Counted from the first letter of the stretch, positions 36,801 to 50,244 are shown. The stretch is 64,000 bases of DNA from Populus alba (GCF_005239225.2 NC_133295.1:3472001-3536000), one strand, 5' to 3'. Notes: generated by a model from the sequence alone, not told the origin. Numbers and translations are program-made.

Positions 36801-38784
36801 CACTATAATCAAAACCCTGCTCTTATGGGTGTAAGAATCCTGACATTTTACCATGAGAAAATGAAGGCTTTGAAATCGTATCAGTTTCAGAAGGGAAAAA
36901 AAAAACATATTCACTTTCCATTATCATCTTTGAGCAGCAGACTCCCACAATCATGATTTCATGGTATACCCCATGCCATTTATCTACAGCTATTTCAGTC
37001 ACGGGATCAAAAGACAGGGTCTAGAGGACAAATGAAACACAATATTCACTTCCACAGAGACACATATAACATGTGCACACCTTTGGGGGGGGGGGGGGAG
37101 TTGCTAGAACATAAATGTGTTAATATTATGTACGCATATACATCATAGCATCCTCTTCCTACATTGACACAAATAATATGACAATAAGTATAACAAAATG
37201 AATCACAAAAACTACATGTTCCTACAATCAGGCAATAATGTTTTAACCATTGCGCACCCTACCAATGGTTTCAACTTTTACTTTTAGGAAAAAAGACAAT
37301 GTCAGCATACCATCAACAAGAAGCATGTCGCCTGCTTCTACATCATTAACAAAATCATCATAGTTCACACTAACACAATCAGATGTTCCAACACCCCTAC
37401 GAATCGTAAAAGTGAATTCCTGTCCAGGTGATAGCATGATAGGCTGAGGCAAGTCACCACTCCTAACTTCAGGACCCTGTTAAAAAAAAAAGCAACCCAA
37501 ATAAACAATAGAAGCATATAACAAGTTAAATGAAAGGCCTCAAATCAGGATAAAGTACAGCTCCATGTAACGTCATGTTTTTTTCTTTCTCAATTTGTGC
37601 ATAAAACTCGTTTCTAATGGCCTCCAAACATTGGGTGCATTCCATTTCATCAAAACTTTACAACTTAAGCAACCCCATATAGCATCAAAATGAAGTAAAC
37701 CTGCCTTAGTATCAAGCATGATGGCAATGACATTATCTTTCGCCTGTGCATTATACTCTTTAACCAAATCAATGACTTTCTGATGAGAAGCATGGTCTCC
37801 GTGTGACATATTCATTCTAGCAACATTCATTCCCGCTTCAGCCAACTTCCATATCATCTCCTTCGTGTTAGTTGACGGTCCAATAGTACATACAATCTTC
37901 GTCTTTCTCCTAACAGTAGGCTTCGTCCACATTCCAACAGCTGCTGTCGTGTCACCTAGTTGCTCTAATTGCACAAATTGCTCCTCCCTCTATAAAAACA
38001 TACAAATTCATCCACAAAGTTAATGAATACTCTAATTTACTTTTAACAGCTAATCATTTCACTATCCTCCCTTTATGCTAAATTCTACTATTGGCACGCC
38101 AAAAAGTCTATCCACGCATCTGATTGTGGTGAAAAGACAAAAATAACCTTTTAAAAATGACCTTGTCTAATTTTTTTTTTAATCATGACCTAACAAAAGG
38201 ATAGTTTTCGTTAAAAATAATGTCCGAGACGGCAACCTTTTTTCTGGAAATGACAAAAACAACCTTCAATTTGTGCTGAAATAATCGCATGAATAGACCT
38301 TTTGATTTGTTAATGTTATATTATCACACATTTTTACAACAAAAATATTATAATTTCAGTTACGAGAAATTAAGTTCGCGTACTTTTCCGTAACTGAAAT
38401 CCAGTAAAAACGTTATCACAAGGAATGCAGTTTCTCACCCCAATTCTCCTAACTTTACTCGCGATTCCTTGACATGAACTCAGTTAATTAATATATTATT
38501 CAGCCAAAAATGAGGTAAGTAGTGCAGACCTTCGGTACATCCTCGGGTGAGACAGGAATGACTTCAGGTTCGGCGGATCTCTTAACAGCCGCCGCCACAA
38601 TATGAGTGTTCCTATGAGAAGAAACGCTGCTGATAATTTTCTTCTTGTCATGACTTGAAAGAAATTTCGAAGAGAAAGTTGAAGGTTTGATTAGCCGATC
38701 AACTCGGTCTTGTAAGGATCCAGAGGAAGGAGATGATAGGATAGAACTGTGAATCGATCTGGTGGTAGCCACTACCTGCGCCAT
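33849..38784 (-). CDS. PKP2: Plastidial pyruvate kinase, beta-type subunit
   Basis: Converts phosphoenolpyruvate and ADP to pyruvate and ATP in plastids, feeding fatty-acid synthesis. Twelve exons join in frame: 38784-38530, 37989-37705, 37476-37311, 36574-36440, 36301-36191, 36090-36002, 35566-35504, 35390-35215, 35131-35029, 34931-34783, 34523-34415 and 33956-33849, giving 582 residues (Arabidopsis PKP-beta1 is about 579). The first 70 or so residues are a Ser-rich transit peptide starting [14 protein letters not shown]. Catalytic-core motifs: [45 protein letters not shown] over the exon 2/3 join, the active-site signature [14 protein letters not shown], and [12 protein letters not shown]. 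The C-terminal domain ends [10 protein letters not shown]. The exon 2 donor is GC (37704-37703), not GT: reading on to the next GT would break the frame, whereas the GC restores the invariant TKGPEV. A CT-rich 5' leader lies just upstream. Confidence 0.96.
37086..37099 (+). repeat. 14-base G run in a pyruvate kinase intron
   Basis: A pure G14 run in otherwise AT-rich intron 3. On the transcribed minus strand it is C14. Confidence 0.8.
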
Positions 38785-40599
38785 TATTAGAGAGAAAGAT
38801 AGTGTGTTTTACCGAGAGAGAGAGAGAGAGATGCTTGGGTTTAAAAGGCGAGGGAGTGTAGGAGCTAGTGAGAAGGATATTGGAGAAATCGCCGATAGAA
38901 TTGGCGGAAATAGCGAGGGAGGGAGGCTTTTTGGATTGGCTTTGTTTGTATCGAAGGAAAAGGAAAGGGGAAGGTTTTTGTTTTAATGAGCTAAGCCAAC
39001 GCCTACTCCTACCGAGTACCGACACCCTTTATTCAAAATGGTTGGAGTTTTTGTGATTTCCTACTTTGACAATTCTCTTAAACGGTGTCGCTTCCGACCG
39101 CCTAAGCCCTAAGAGGATAAAAGGGGGCAAAAGGCCTTCCATTATTATTATTACGAGGATTTCAAGTTAACATACGTGATGAATGCGTTGAAATTATGAG
39201 CATGTTTTTTTGTCGTCTTAAAAAAATTTAAAAGTTAATATCAGCCATTAATAAAATAAAATAAAATAAATTTTAATTGAGAATTAAAAAAATCAATGTT
39301 TACTTTTAATAAAATAAATAAAAAATAAATGAATCAATATACCATAAAAAAAAAGTTACTAATATTACTTAGAGAATAAAATATAAAGATAAAATCCATT
39401 GTAAAGAGTAAAAGATTGATGCATATGAATATTAGGTTTATATATAATTATCTAACAAAATTATTAATATTACCATAAAAAACATTACTATTATTTGAAA
39501 ACAATGGGATAGTCAAATAATTATTTAAATAAATTCATATAAAAATAATTGCATTATAAAATAAACAAATAAATAAAATAAAAAATTAAATGGTTCATTA
39601 TACAAAAAAGGACCCCACATGTCCAGCTAGAAAAATGAGCTCACGCATCTGGCCCTCGATAAAATGAAAATGTAAATCATCTCTATCAAAAAAGAATCAC
39701 GCATTTGGCCCTCAATTAAAAAACCTCATTAAGCTTTGATTTATCTCTTTCAGTATCATTAAAGATATAAATCTTCTCTATCAAGTTTAATCAGGTTTGA
39801 TTTATCTTTTTCAATATTATTAAAGATAGAAACCATTTCTATCAAGTTATATAATTAATATCAAATTCTTGAACACCAAAATTAAAGTTTTTTATAATAA
39901 GAATATGTATATTCTCGAGTTTTTTATCTTTTTAAATTTGTTATCAACGTTAATTTCTTACTTTTCTTGATATTTAGAGACTAAAACATAATAAAATAAA
40001 GTTTAGAGTTAAAATATAGTTATCTAAAAAAATAAAATATATATAAAAAAAAGGATTAAATGGAAACTTTTACGTGTTTTTTTTTAATAAAAAAGAGCTA
40101 TTTTTCTTCCTCCATGTTAATTTTTGTTTTTCACCTATCAATTTCTTTAACAAAAAACTAGAATTCTATTTCTAAAATTGGTCATTAACTTGTTAACTTG
40201 CGTCGAAATGTTTAACGACACATTAGTTAAGTGAGGGAAAAAAAATCAAGACAGATTTTAATGCGTAAAACTATGAAAACATGACTCTAAAGGATAGAAA
40301 TAAAAGAAAATATATATGCAACCAAATTATAAATTGTGCAAAGTGCAAGGACCAAAATATAAAAACAACAAGCAAAAATACACAACAAACAACAATTTGT
40401 GAGTGTATGAATAGTGTTTTAAGTTTTTGTATGATGTATTGCAAGATGCTAATATTAGAGCAAGATACTGAGAACAAAGAAGATTTGATGTTTTTTTTAT
40501 TTTTGTTTTACTTTATCTATTGTTTTTACTTATTTTTTAGGTTTTTGTTTTGTTTATTGTATTGATTGTTTTTTGTTATTTTATTTATTTTTATGTTTT

Positions 40600-40795
40600 A
40601 AAAGCGCTTTTAAAAAAAATTAAATTTTTTATTTTTTTTCTTTACTTTAAATTAATATATTTTTGATGATTTTAAATCATTTTGATGCGTTGATATCAAA
40701 TATAATTTTTTAAAAAATAAAAAAATATATTATTTTAATACATTTCTGAGTGAAAAGATAATTTAAAAAGCAATCACAACCATACTTTCAAATAT
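40600..40795. repeat. AT-rich MITE-like element, copy 4
   Basis: Contains CATTTTGATGCGTTGATATC, then AAATATAATTTTTTAAAAAA, the same core as the other copies. It begins with AAAAGCGCTTTT. Confidence 0.5.
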
Positions 40796-41004
40796 AAAAG
40801 GAAAAGCATCTATTTTTCTCTGGTCTACATTTAAGTTTAATTTCATTTTCTCTCATATAAAATCTCATTTGTATGCATTTTAACGCATACAATTGAAATA
40901 TAGGAACCTTTCTCTCTCTTTTGGTCAATAAAAAGATTTATTTTGATGATGAAAAAACAAAGATTAAATAATTAGAATTTGGTGTTTTTCTTGTTTGATC
41001 TTCC

Positions 41005-41064
41005 TTGGAGCTGCCAAATGAAGAGCCATATGTGTTGGAGCTGCCAAATGAAAAGCCATATGTA
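41005..41064. repeat. 30-bp tandem duplication
   Basis: TTGGAGCTGCCAAATGAAGA with its following bases, at 41005-41034, is repeated at 41035-41064 with a one-base change. Confidence 0.85.
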
Positions 41065-41079
41065 CTATAGCTCTTATTT

Positions 41080-41890
41080 CCTTACTTTTAGCATTCCAAC
41101 GGGAATGCTAAAGTGACAGCCAAAATGGCTTTTTATAAATTGAAGAGCCATTTCTACATTTAACTGTAGAAATGGCCAAAATGGCCAACGGCCAACAACT
41201 TCTTCTTTTTTTTTTTTTTTTTTTTACATAGAAAATTTTGTCTAATAAATACATAAAGAAAAAACTTGTAGTTTTAAATTTTTGTATTGTGCCTCACCCT
41301 TGTCTCAAATTTTAAAAAACAAGAATCGATTATTCTCCGGTTAATTATTAACAATAAGTAGGATTAATTAACTTAAAAGATAACAACCATAATGAAAAAC
41401 AACAATAAGTAGGATTGATTAACTTAAAAGATAACAACCATAATGAAAAAAAAAAAACATAAAAAACTTGAGCTTGGTTATTTTTTCAAAGCATGAATTT
41501 GAATTTACTTTTAAAAAAATTAAATTTTTAACAGTAACATATAAAACTGAAAATTAAAAATATTCATATAAATAAATTTTAAGTTTAATTTTAAATTATA
41601 TCTTTTAACTTTCATATTATTTCATTAAATTTTATATTATTTTTATAAATTACTAATATTAATTATATAATTAATAACATCATAATTATATTATATATAA
41701 AATATCTAAATTAGTTACATAATTATATAAAAATAAATTTAACATGAAATATATTAAAATATAATGGCTTTTCTAAATAGCTTTTTACCATTGGAATGCA
41801 CATAATACAAAAAGCTATATTTACACTATTCAAAAAGCCATTTTCTTCATTTGGCTCTTTAAAATGGTATTTTTCATTGGAGATGCTCTT
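41080..41890. mobile_element. Candidate MITE with AGCATTCC / GGAGATGCT ends
   Basis: The left side reads TAGCATTCCAACGGGAATGC; the right side, read inward, is TAAGAGCATCTCCAATG. Subterminal stretches rich in AAAATGGCTTTTT and AGCCATTTT occur at both ends (about 41130 and 41830-41870). The ends fit a common class of plant MITE. No coding capacity; no target duplication was resolved. Confidence 0.5.
41350..41451. repeat. 51-bp tandem duplication
   Basis: AACAATAAGTAGGATTAATT with its following bases, at 41350-41400, is repeated almost exactly at 41401-41451. It sits inside the candidate MITE. Confidence 0.85.
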
Positions 41891-43500
41891 AGAAGGAAAA
41901 AAAAAAAAAAAAGGGCAATTTATTAATTAAATCGCTTAGTCATTGTCTGTTTTCAAGATGACTCTCGTGCTTGTGTCATGAATTTAGCGTTAAAAAATTC
42001 ACTTAAAATAAAAAATAATTAATTGAGCTCAATTTTGAAATTTTGTTGATCAAGAGGGTGTCCCAGTATTATATACTAAAAAAAATTATGTACGATGAAA
42101 TGGTAAAACAGCCATATTAATTTTTAGAATTTTTAAATACAAAATAATAGCTTGGTGGATTTATGCTGGGATCCGGACAGAGTAGGTGATCAACAAAATA
42201 AACCAGCAACAATGCTAACGATGTTTTACAAAAGTACCAATCAACTACAGTGGCAAGGATTTCTAAGGTTTTTGAATTTGAAGTTAATTGTCCAAATAGT
42301 CATAATCAACTAGGGGAATTACATGTAAGATTTGCCAAATAATCCTCCTCGCCCGATTCTAAAAGAATTTAGGTTGCTTTTATAGTATTTACCAGTCCAC
42401 TGGCTTGCGTTAGCGGGTTGGATAATTTTTTAAAAATATTAAAAAATATTAAAAATATGAAGAATTAAAATCTCTCAACTTAATTATTTGTCTAATTAGA
42501 GTTTCAAATTAAGTTGTGCAAGAATTTACTCGAATTGAATTGATTAATTTCATGAATCCAAATGTAATTTTAATGATTAGTAAAAATATAACTTGTTCTT
42601 GATAAAATTTTGAGATAATAACTTTTTTAATAAAAATTATTAAGACAATAATTTATTGTATTGATCTTAGTCCCCTGGCAAACTATGTCATGAATTCCAT
42701 TGAGTTTATTAATTTGTTTTTTTATAAAATATTTTTAAAATTATATGATAAAAATATATAGTAACAAAATTGAGTATAAACCTAAAAATAAAAATTTATT
42801 TGAAATAGTAATAACCCTATAAAAAACACAAAAATAAATAAATTATGTAATTTATTTCCAACCAATTTGATATTGAAGGATAAAACCAAGAAAAAACTAT
42901 TAAAAATAATTAACTAATAAAACATCAACCTAATACCATAGTTATCAAATATGACCCGGGGGTTGACCTAATAAACTAGGTGAACTCGGGAAAATAAATA
43001 AATAATTATTTGGGGTTTTAATACCCCATATTAAAAAATTTTAAAAATAATTCATGTGTATATAGGTTATACATGTTGTAAATAATAAACGTTAAAAGAT
43101 TATTTCAAAAGATTTTTTATTTCGTTTTGAAAAGATATTATCTTCTCCTTTTAAGTTGATATATTTTATATTTAAACCAAAAAAATTTTTTATCCCACAT
43201 TTAAAAACAAAATTTTTTTCTTGTGAACATGAAGTATACATACCAATAGACTTTCAATCCCATATTGAAAAATTAAAAGCTTCTTCTAGTATTTATATAA
43301 TGAACTTTTATAATCTTTGGTAACCAACAAAGAAAAGATAGTAGACTTGCACGCATAAGGTTAGGTCGAGCTAATGAAAAATCATATATTCTTCTCCATA
43401 CACGGGAGGCAATGCTTATACTATATATACATTACCTTTTGTTTTACATGATAAGTTATTTTACATACCATGTAAAAACATATGTCCCAATAGCTATTAA

Positions 43501-43702
43501 TTGATCTTTTTGCCCCCAATTATTAATTGATTTATTCAACTTGTTTAGAAAAACTATAACCTTGTTCATAAGAGCTGGTATACTCTTTATAAATTAAACA
43601 TTTGATCTTTTTGCCCCCGGCTATTAATTGATTTATTCAACTTGTTTATAAAAACTATAACCTTGTTCATAGAAGCTGGTATACTCTTTATAAATTAAAC
43701 AT
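43501..43702. repeat. 101-bp tandem duplication
   Basis: Unit one, 43501-43601, and unit two, 43602-43702, both begin TTGATCTTTTTGCCCCC and end TATAAATTAAACA, with a handful of differences. A recent local duplication. Confidence 0.9.
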
Positions 43703-45114
43703 TAAAAAATCATACAATCTAATTAAAATATAAACACAAAATTTATTTGACAAAATATCAAATAATGCATTATTGTTAAAAAAACAAAATTGAAAAAAAA
43801 ACTATTAAAAAAAGAGAGAGAAAAGAATGAGGCCAAGCTTAGTGTTTGGCCCATGCCTAAAGGGCTTGTGTGAGTCTGCCATGTTAGGTTCAGCCACGCG
43901 GGCCCTTATTATTATTATTGTTAGATGATAGGGAAAATAGCATGTCGTTTGTCCTAGCTGATTTTTTTTTAAAAGACACATCAGATAACACATCGTTTAG
44001 CATACCCAAATTCTAGCCACCATAGTGGTTGAAAAATCAGGATGACTGATATTTTTTTTTCTAAAAATCTATTTTTAACCTAAAACACCTAAAAAATATC
44101 CTAATAACATGTTTAAACCAATCTTTAACCTTTAAAAGTGCAAAAAACCAGTCAAAAATTCAAAATCAACTTGGAAACCAATTTCTTCTCGATCTCATAT
44201 TTAGCTTTTTTAGGCATTTTCAAGGTAAAAAAAAAAAAAACACTTAAGTCAGACTTCCCTTATTAAACAGAAACCATTTGGAACAAAAATCTAATGTTTT
44301 GGTAGCCGAAATCAAAGAACTAACACTTTTCTCTCTCTAGGCTAGATTCCAGCTATTTTAAAAAATTTCATTTCAGTATTAAGCTTCATTTTCATCATTT
44401 TCCAGTTCTTAGTAGGTGAGAAGACAAAAATATACTTTACAAATAAATTTGAACGTGGCACCCATATCACCCTTGTTTTGCCCTTCAATTTTTTATCTTT
44501 TAATTTAACCTTCATAAAAAAAAATTCAATTATTCTTTAATTTGGGCTCAATTGTGCTAAAAAAGTATTTGAGGATCAAATTGAAATTTTTAAAAATTGC
44601 ACTATTATAATCAACAATGAAATATAAGAGGGTGAATATTATTTTTATACACAATAAAAATGCCACATCATTTAACTTATCTTTAATGCACTCATTCATT
44701 TGAATAGTCATATTTATTATGCTTCTTAATTATAAGAGTTTGATTTAAATAACCAATAAATGCACCTCATGTAATGAACAATCATAAACAACCTTAGCTC
44801 TTAGAAGATGTCATAGACTTTTATCCTATCTCTAGTAAAATTTCTTCATGTGTTTTACTGAGAGAAAGGGTTTAGTTTATAGGGAAAGGGCAATAAAGGT
44901 TGCTTTCTTGATCATATCTTCTATATATATATATAAAGTATAAGCTAGGTGCAAATAATATATTGAAAAAAAAAGAGGAAAGAGGTGTTGGGAACAATAT
45001 AAGGTTTCAAAAAAACATGAAAGGGGGATGGGAGAGTTTTTGCATGAACATAAAGTTTGAAAAAAGGAAAGAGAGATAAGAACACAGTTTTGTACGATTT
45101 CTTCCTTATGAAAA

Positions 45115-46796
45115 AAATTTATAAGGTCAAAGATTGTGTAATTGATTACCATTCGGGGAGAGCAAATGCAGTCGCAGATGCTTTTAGTCATAAGGTCAAG
45201 ACAACAGATGCTTAGCGGGAGGATTAAGATGAAAAAGAATTGCTAGGGTTAAGAAAGATTGATGCCCAGGTAGAGACTGGACCGGATGAGTCATTAATGG
45301 CTCAGTTAAGAATGAGGTCAACCCTTCGAGATGGAGTACTAGAAGCTCAATAAGAAGATCTAAAAGTTTGTAAGATAAGGGAAAAGGTGAGGTCAGGAAT
45401 CGAGACATCATTCTAAATCTAGAAATATGGAATGGTAGTCCTTTGAAGACGAATACACTTACCAGGTGATCAAACATTGAAAATGAAAGTTTTACAGGAG
45501 GCTCGTGAGTCGAGACTTCCAACACACCCTGAAAGTACTAAAATGTATCGAGATTTAAAAGAATTTTATTGGTTGCCGAATATGAAGAAATAAGTGGCTG
45601 AATATATGGCTAAGTGTGGGGTTTTCCAGCAAGTAAAGGTGGAACACCAAAAATCAGATGGACTTTTACAGCCATTATTGATACCTGAGTGGAAGTGGAA
45701 AAATATCACAATGGATTTTGTATCTAGATTACCTAGAGGAAAAAAAAAGGAACGATGTTATTTGGGTTGTTGTGAATCGATTGACTAAATCCACACTCTT
45801 TTTGCCAATGAAAATGACGAACTAGTAGAGAAATTGGCAAAATTATACGTAAACAAAATAGTAAGGTTACATGGTGTGCCAACGTCAATAGTTTCAGATC
45901 GAGATCTAAGGTTTACCTCTCGGTTATAGCCAAGTGTTTAACAGGGTCTCGGAACGAGGTTAAATTTAAACACCGCTTTTCATCTTTATACTGATAGTCA
46001 ATTTGAGAGGACTATTCAAATATTAAAGGATTTACCAGGAGTCTGTATATTAGAGTTTGAGGGGAATTAGGAAGATCATCTACCACTGGTGGAATTCATT
46101 TACAACAAAAGCTACCAGGCTATAATAGGAATGGCTCTCTATGAAGCCTTATGGTAAAAGATGTCGGACACCAGTGTGCTAGAAGAAGTAGGGGATATAG
46201 AATTAATTAGACTAGAGCTAGTACAAATTACCTTAGAAAAGATAAAAATCCTAAGGAATAGAATGAAAGCGGCCCAAAATAGGCAGAACAGTTATGCAGA
46301 TAATAGGAGAAGACCCCTAGAGTTTGAAATTGGTGACAAAGTATTCTTAAAAGTAGCCCCATGGAAACATGTATTAAGATTAGGTATGAAAAGAAAACTA
46401 ACGTCAAGGTACGTTGGGCCTTTTGAGGTCACCAAAAGGATCGGGCCTGTGGCCTATAGATTAGCTCTATCTCTTTATCTGGCCAAAATCCATGACTTGT
46501 TTCATGTCTCTCTATTAAGAAAGGCTAAAGTAGATCCATCTCGGGTTTTTGCTTCAAATTCCTATGAAAATTGATGAGAATTTAAAATTTAAAATGAAGC
46601 GGTGAAAGTATTAGATTACAATGTGAAAGAATTGAGGAATAAAAAGATCATTTAAGATATTATAGAGGAATTCTCAGATCAAAGAGGTGACTTGGAAAAG
46701 AGAATCTCAAATAAGACAGAAACACCCTGAATTTTTCATAGATTCAAGTATGAGGTTCAAATTTCAAGGACAAAATTTCCTTTTAGCGGAGGAGAA
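45115..46796 (+). pseudogene. Ty3/gypsy retrotransposon pol remnant (RNase H end, integrase, chromovirus-type tail)
   Basis: 5'-truncated and riddled with stops. Recognisable pieces in order: CVIDYHSGRANAVADAFSHK (end of RNase H), MAKCGVFQQVKVEHQK (integrase zinc-finger region) followed by PLLIPEWKWKNITMDFVSRL, MRNRMKA-like NRQNSYADNRRRPLEF, and then FLKVAPWKHVLRLGMKRKLT, RYVGPFEVTKRIGPVAYRLA and IHDLFHVSLLRKAKVDPS. The last block is typical of Tekay/Del-like chromoviruses. gag, protease and reverse transcriptase are absent. A purine-rich tract (GCGGAGGAGAA) precedes the LTR. Confidence 0.85.
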
Positions 46797-47608
46797 TGTA
46801 AAAACCTGATAAATTATAATCTGAACAAAATAAAATACCGAATAGATTAAATAAAAGGATTTCAAGTATTGTAAATGGACACAATTGAATAAAAGGTAAG
46901 GTGTTGTAGTGTAATTAAGTAAAAAAAAAAAGAATTAAGTGACAAAAATAGAAATAAAAAGTAATGAGGGCCAATGTGTAAATAAATAAAACCTAGACTA
47001 TGAATGCTTTAATTTTTCTCTCTTTTAGCCAAGAGTTTGAAACCAAGAGAAGGGGGGAAATTGTGTGATTTGTCTACACAAATTCTTGTTAATTTCACTA
47101 ATTAAAATTGAGTAATTAAAGTGATTAACTTAGTTAAACACTAAAAGAAGGTGATTACAAAGTGATGAGTGCTTTGGAAGAAAAAATTCAAGCTAGGGTT
47201 TGAAGAGGGAGGAGAAGGAAACTTGATTTTTTCTTGCATTTTTTCCTTAAATCCTTATCAAAGTGAGGTAAATAACATGCTCCAAACGATTTACTTTTCT
47301 AATTTTATGTTTAACATATTGAATTATAAATGATGTAAGTTATGATGTTGTTATTTTTAGGATAGATGTATTGTTGGTTGTTTACATATTTTGAGCACAA
47401 CTATATATATAAAAAAAACGATGCATGCTATGAATTATTTTGCTTGAACTAATTGTTCTATAGCAAATATCAATGAGATATTGTTATATGCTTGTGTTTT
47501 GGAAGTCCAAATGATGGGATGAGAATTTGATTGATGTTATAGGTTGAGAAATCTTTGAGTCGATAACTTGGTATCAAAGAAAACAGAGAAAATTCTGCCG
47601 AAATTTCA

Positions 47609-47647
<39 letters not shown>

Positions 47648-47702
47648 GGTAGCTATGAATTTATATCATATAATTTGGGTTTATATAGTTAGGGTTGTTA
47701 CA
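46797..47702 (+). repeat. Probable 3' LTR of the gypsy remnant
   Basis: Begins TGTAAAAACC directly after the polypurine tract and ends GGTTGTTACA; these termini match as inverted repeats at 9 of 10 positions and give the standard TG...CA. About 906 bp. It contains a long (TA)n run near 47614-47643. The exact 3' end is not secured, since no second LTR is present for comparison, and sequence to about 48110 also looks LTR-like. Confidence 0.6.
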
Positions 47703-50244
47703 TTAAACATATTACATGGATAGCATAACATATGTATTTATGGATCGGTGGGATAGATTTAGGTCCAAGAAGATGTCTGGTCGCACCATACCAGAATAAC
47801 AGTTTAAAAAGATTATAACTTTTGATCCGATCGTTGGATCGCGCTCAAATTTTAACAGGAATTTCTAAATGTTGGTTTCCTTGTATTAGTTATTGCATTG
47901 CTATGCAGACCGTTAGATCTTTAAATATAAAAATCTCACTAGGACCCTTAATTTTAGTAATTTTAAGATTTTTTTTTGTTATTTTCTGAATCGTTTAACC
48001 GGTTTCAATATCCATTACAAACTGATCGATCAAATAAGTCAAAATTAGCACAAAAATCTAATTAAATAATTAATTAATACATGACCAAAAAGTTTTGAAG
48101 CGTCACATAATTAAGCTATGCTATTTTTTCAAAAGAATTTACTCCTATATCAATTAATTAATTTTTAAAATTTTATATTGTAATTACCCAATTTGTTAAA
48201 AATCTTCTCCAAACACTATTCAAAAGGCAGATTGTCCTCTCATTCCTGCACAGTGGAAAAAAATTTTATATTTTGTAAGGATATAAATTAAAAAAATTAT
48301 AAAAAAATATTTGTGTATCTAAGAGGTTATCAAATCCAGTAACCCACTCTAACTTTGATTGCGACTAGATCCAAATGATGAGACTTCCCTTAATAGAAAA
48401 TAAAATAAAATAAATAAGAGTGATGGGAGGGAATGCGATATACAAACACTTATTGATTCGATATCATCCATTGCCATCTTAAATACACGCGCCTCGTTTA
48501 TCCCGAGCTCTGCTCTGCGACAAAGAATGTATTGAGCATGACGATTACCCTATCCTTTAATGCTTCAAAATAGTAGTAGATGATTTTGCAAGCGGGTTGG
48601 TTTAATTTTTTTAATATAAAAAAATTAAATATTAATAACATATTTTATAATAAAAAGATTAATCATGAATTTAAAATATAATATATATTAAAAGATATAT
48701 TTTTAAATATTAATACAGTGACATGTTAGATGATATTTTTGTTTAATTATTGAGATGTTGATATATTATATTAATCTGGATTAATTTTTAAATATATGAC
48801 TTAGATCATGAATCCATGATAACCTATAAAAATTAAATCAAAATAAATTATGAATTTTCAATTCTTAATCAATCTACTATTAAGGATGCCATTGAAAAAC
48901 ATAATAGTATTGAATTGAAATGGACAAAAAAATAACCTGAATCAATATGGATTAACTTGTTTAAACCTGTTCGGTTATAAAATCATAATAAGCTTATAAA
49001 AAAATAATAAAAAAAGTTATGAAGTATAATTTCTAACCAACTCAATATCTAATTATGATAAAAAAAAAAACAATAAAAAAAGCAATCCAAGCTAACTTGA
49101 AGGCTAATATGTTAAACTCACAATCTGAATTATAAAACTAGGATTACTTCATAAAAATAAAATAAAATAATTATGAAATTTCATTTCCAACAAATCCAAT
49201 GTTAAACATTAAAATCAAGAAAAAAAACTAAATCTATAAGACCAAAATAACTCTATATAAAGCAAATTGAAAAAATTATAAAGTTTAATTTCCAAACAAA
49301 ATAATATTAAATGATAAAATTAAAAAAAAAACTATAAAATATTATTCAAGTAAATAATATTTCATGAGTGTAGCTATAATAATTTAACCACTCTTTAATT
49401 TTTTTTTAAAAAAAAAATTATTTGTTATGGGAATGGGTCTCAATTCTCATGATAATGCAATATTTTGGAGAAAGTGCAACAAAATCTCCATATTTTATTA
49501 GTATAGCTAATTATATTGGTGTCAGTTACATGTAAAAAATCAAAGCATTTTGCTAGCTCACAAGTAAAGTTCAAGAAAGAAAGATCTTACATCGAGCTTC
49601 TAAGTCCAGCGTCCTGACAAGGATTTCTTTATTTTGTATCTTGGTTTAAGGCTTAACATATATGTTTGTCACTTCGCAGTATCTTATCTGTCTATTGCTT
49701 GTAGGATATTTAGAAGGTCTGGGATTAGTCGTGGTGTGTGTAAACTGGCCCGGACAACCTGAATTAAAAAAAAAAAATCTTAATCTTCCTTTTATCATTA
49801 ACATTAAAACTTTCCATTTAAATGGAGTACCAATTTGTTAATCCATCTCATGACTCAAATTTATTGATGCTATTACTTGGCTCTAGCATCCCAAAGAGAG
49901 AGAGAAATCAAATCAAAGGTAAAATAAGAAAAAAACTATCAAGTCTAGGGAATAACTAGTTTATCCTATTAATTATTTTCTATCATTGTTTTTGAAGGAA
50001 AAAGAAGAAGATAAACATACCAAAATATATATATAAAAATCATTATTTATATATATAATAAAATTCATAAAAAATCACTGTTGATACTCCCTAGTAGCAA
50101 AAAATTACTTGAAAGATGCCAATTCTGTACTATAATAAAAATAATAATTTATTATCTTACATATCCCACCGCTGAAGGTGGGTTACTGATTCCCAGTCAT
50201 AGAGATCTGAATTTGTTCTCTCTCCCCGAGGCTTGGTGCTAGAA
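47703..50244. other. AT-rich stretch between the gypsy remnant and the UGT gene
   Basis: About 47740-48110 (GATCCGATCGTTGGATCGCG and onward to GAAGCGTCACA) resembles retrotransposon LTR/leader sequence. The remainder is low-complexity AT-rich DNA without gene signals. Confidence 0.4.

Larger units (their letters stand above)
38785..45114. other. Long AT-rich gene-free stretch
   Basis: Starts with the (GA)n-containing 5' leader of the pyruvate kinase gene (GAGAGAGAGAGAGAG near 38815). It then holds only low-complexity sequence, MITE-like elements (about 40600-40790 and 41080-41890), short tandem duplications (41005-41064, 41350-41451, 43501-43702) and isolated short open frames. No protein similarity recognised. 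Confidence 0.6.

Noticed and set aside
45196..45525. 109-codon minus-strand frame in the gypsy remnant
   Set aside because: Antisense to degenerate pol sequence; no homology of its own.
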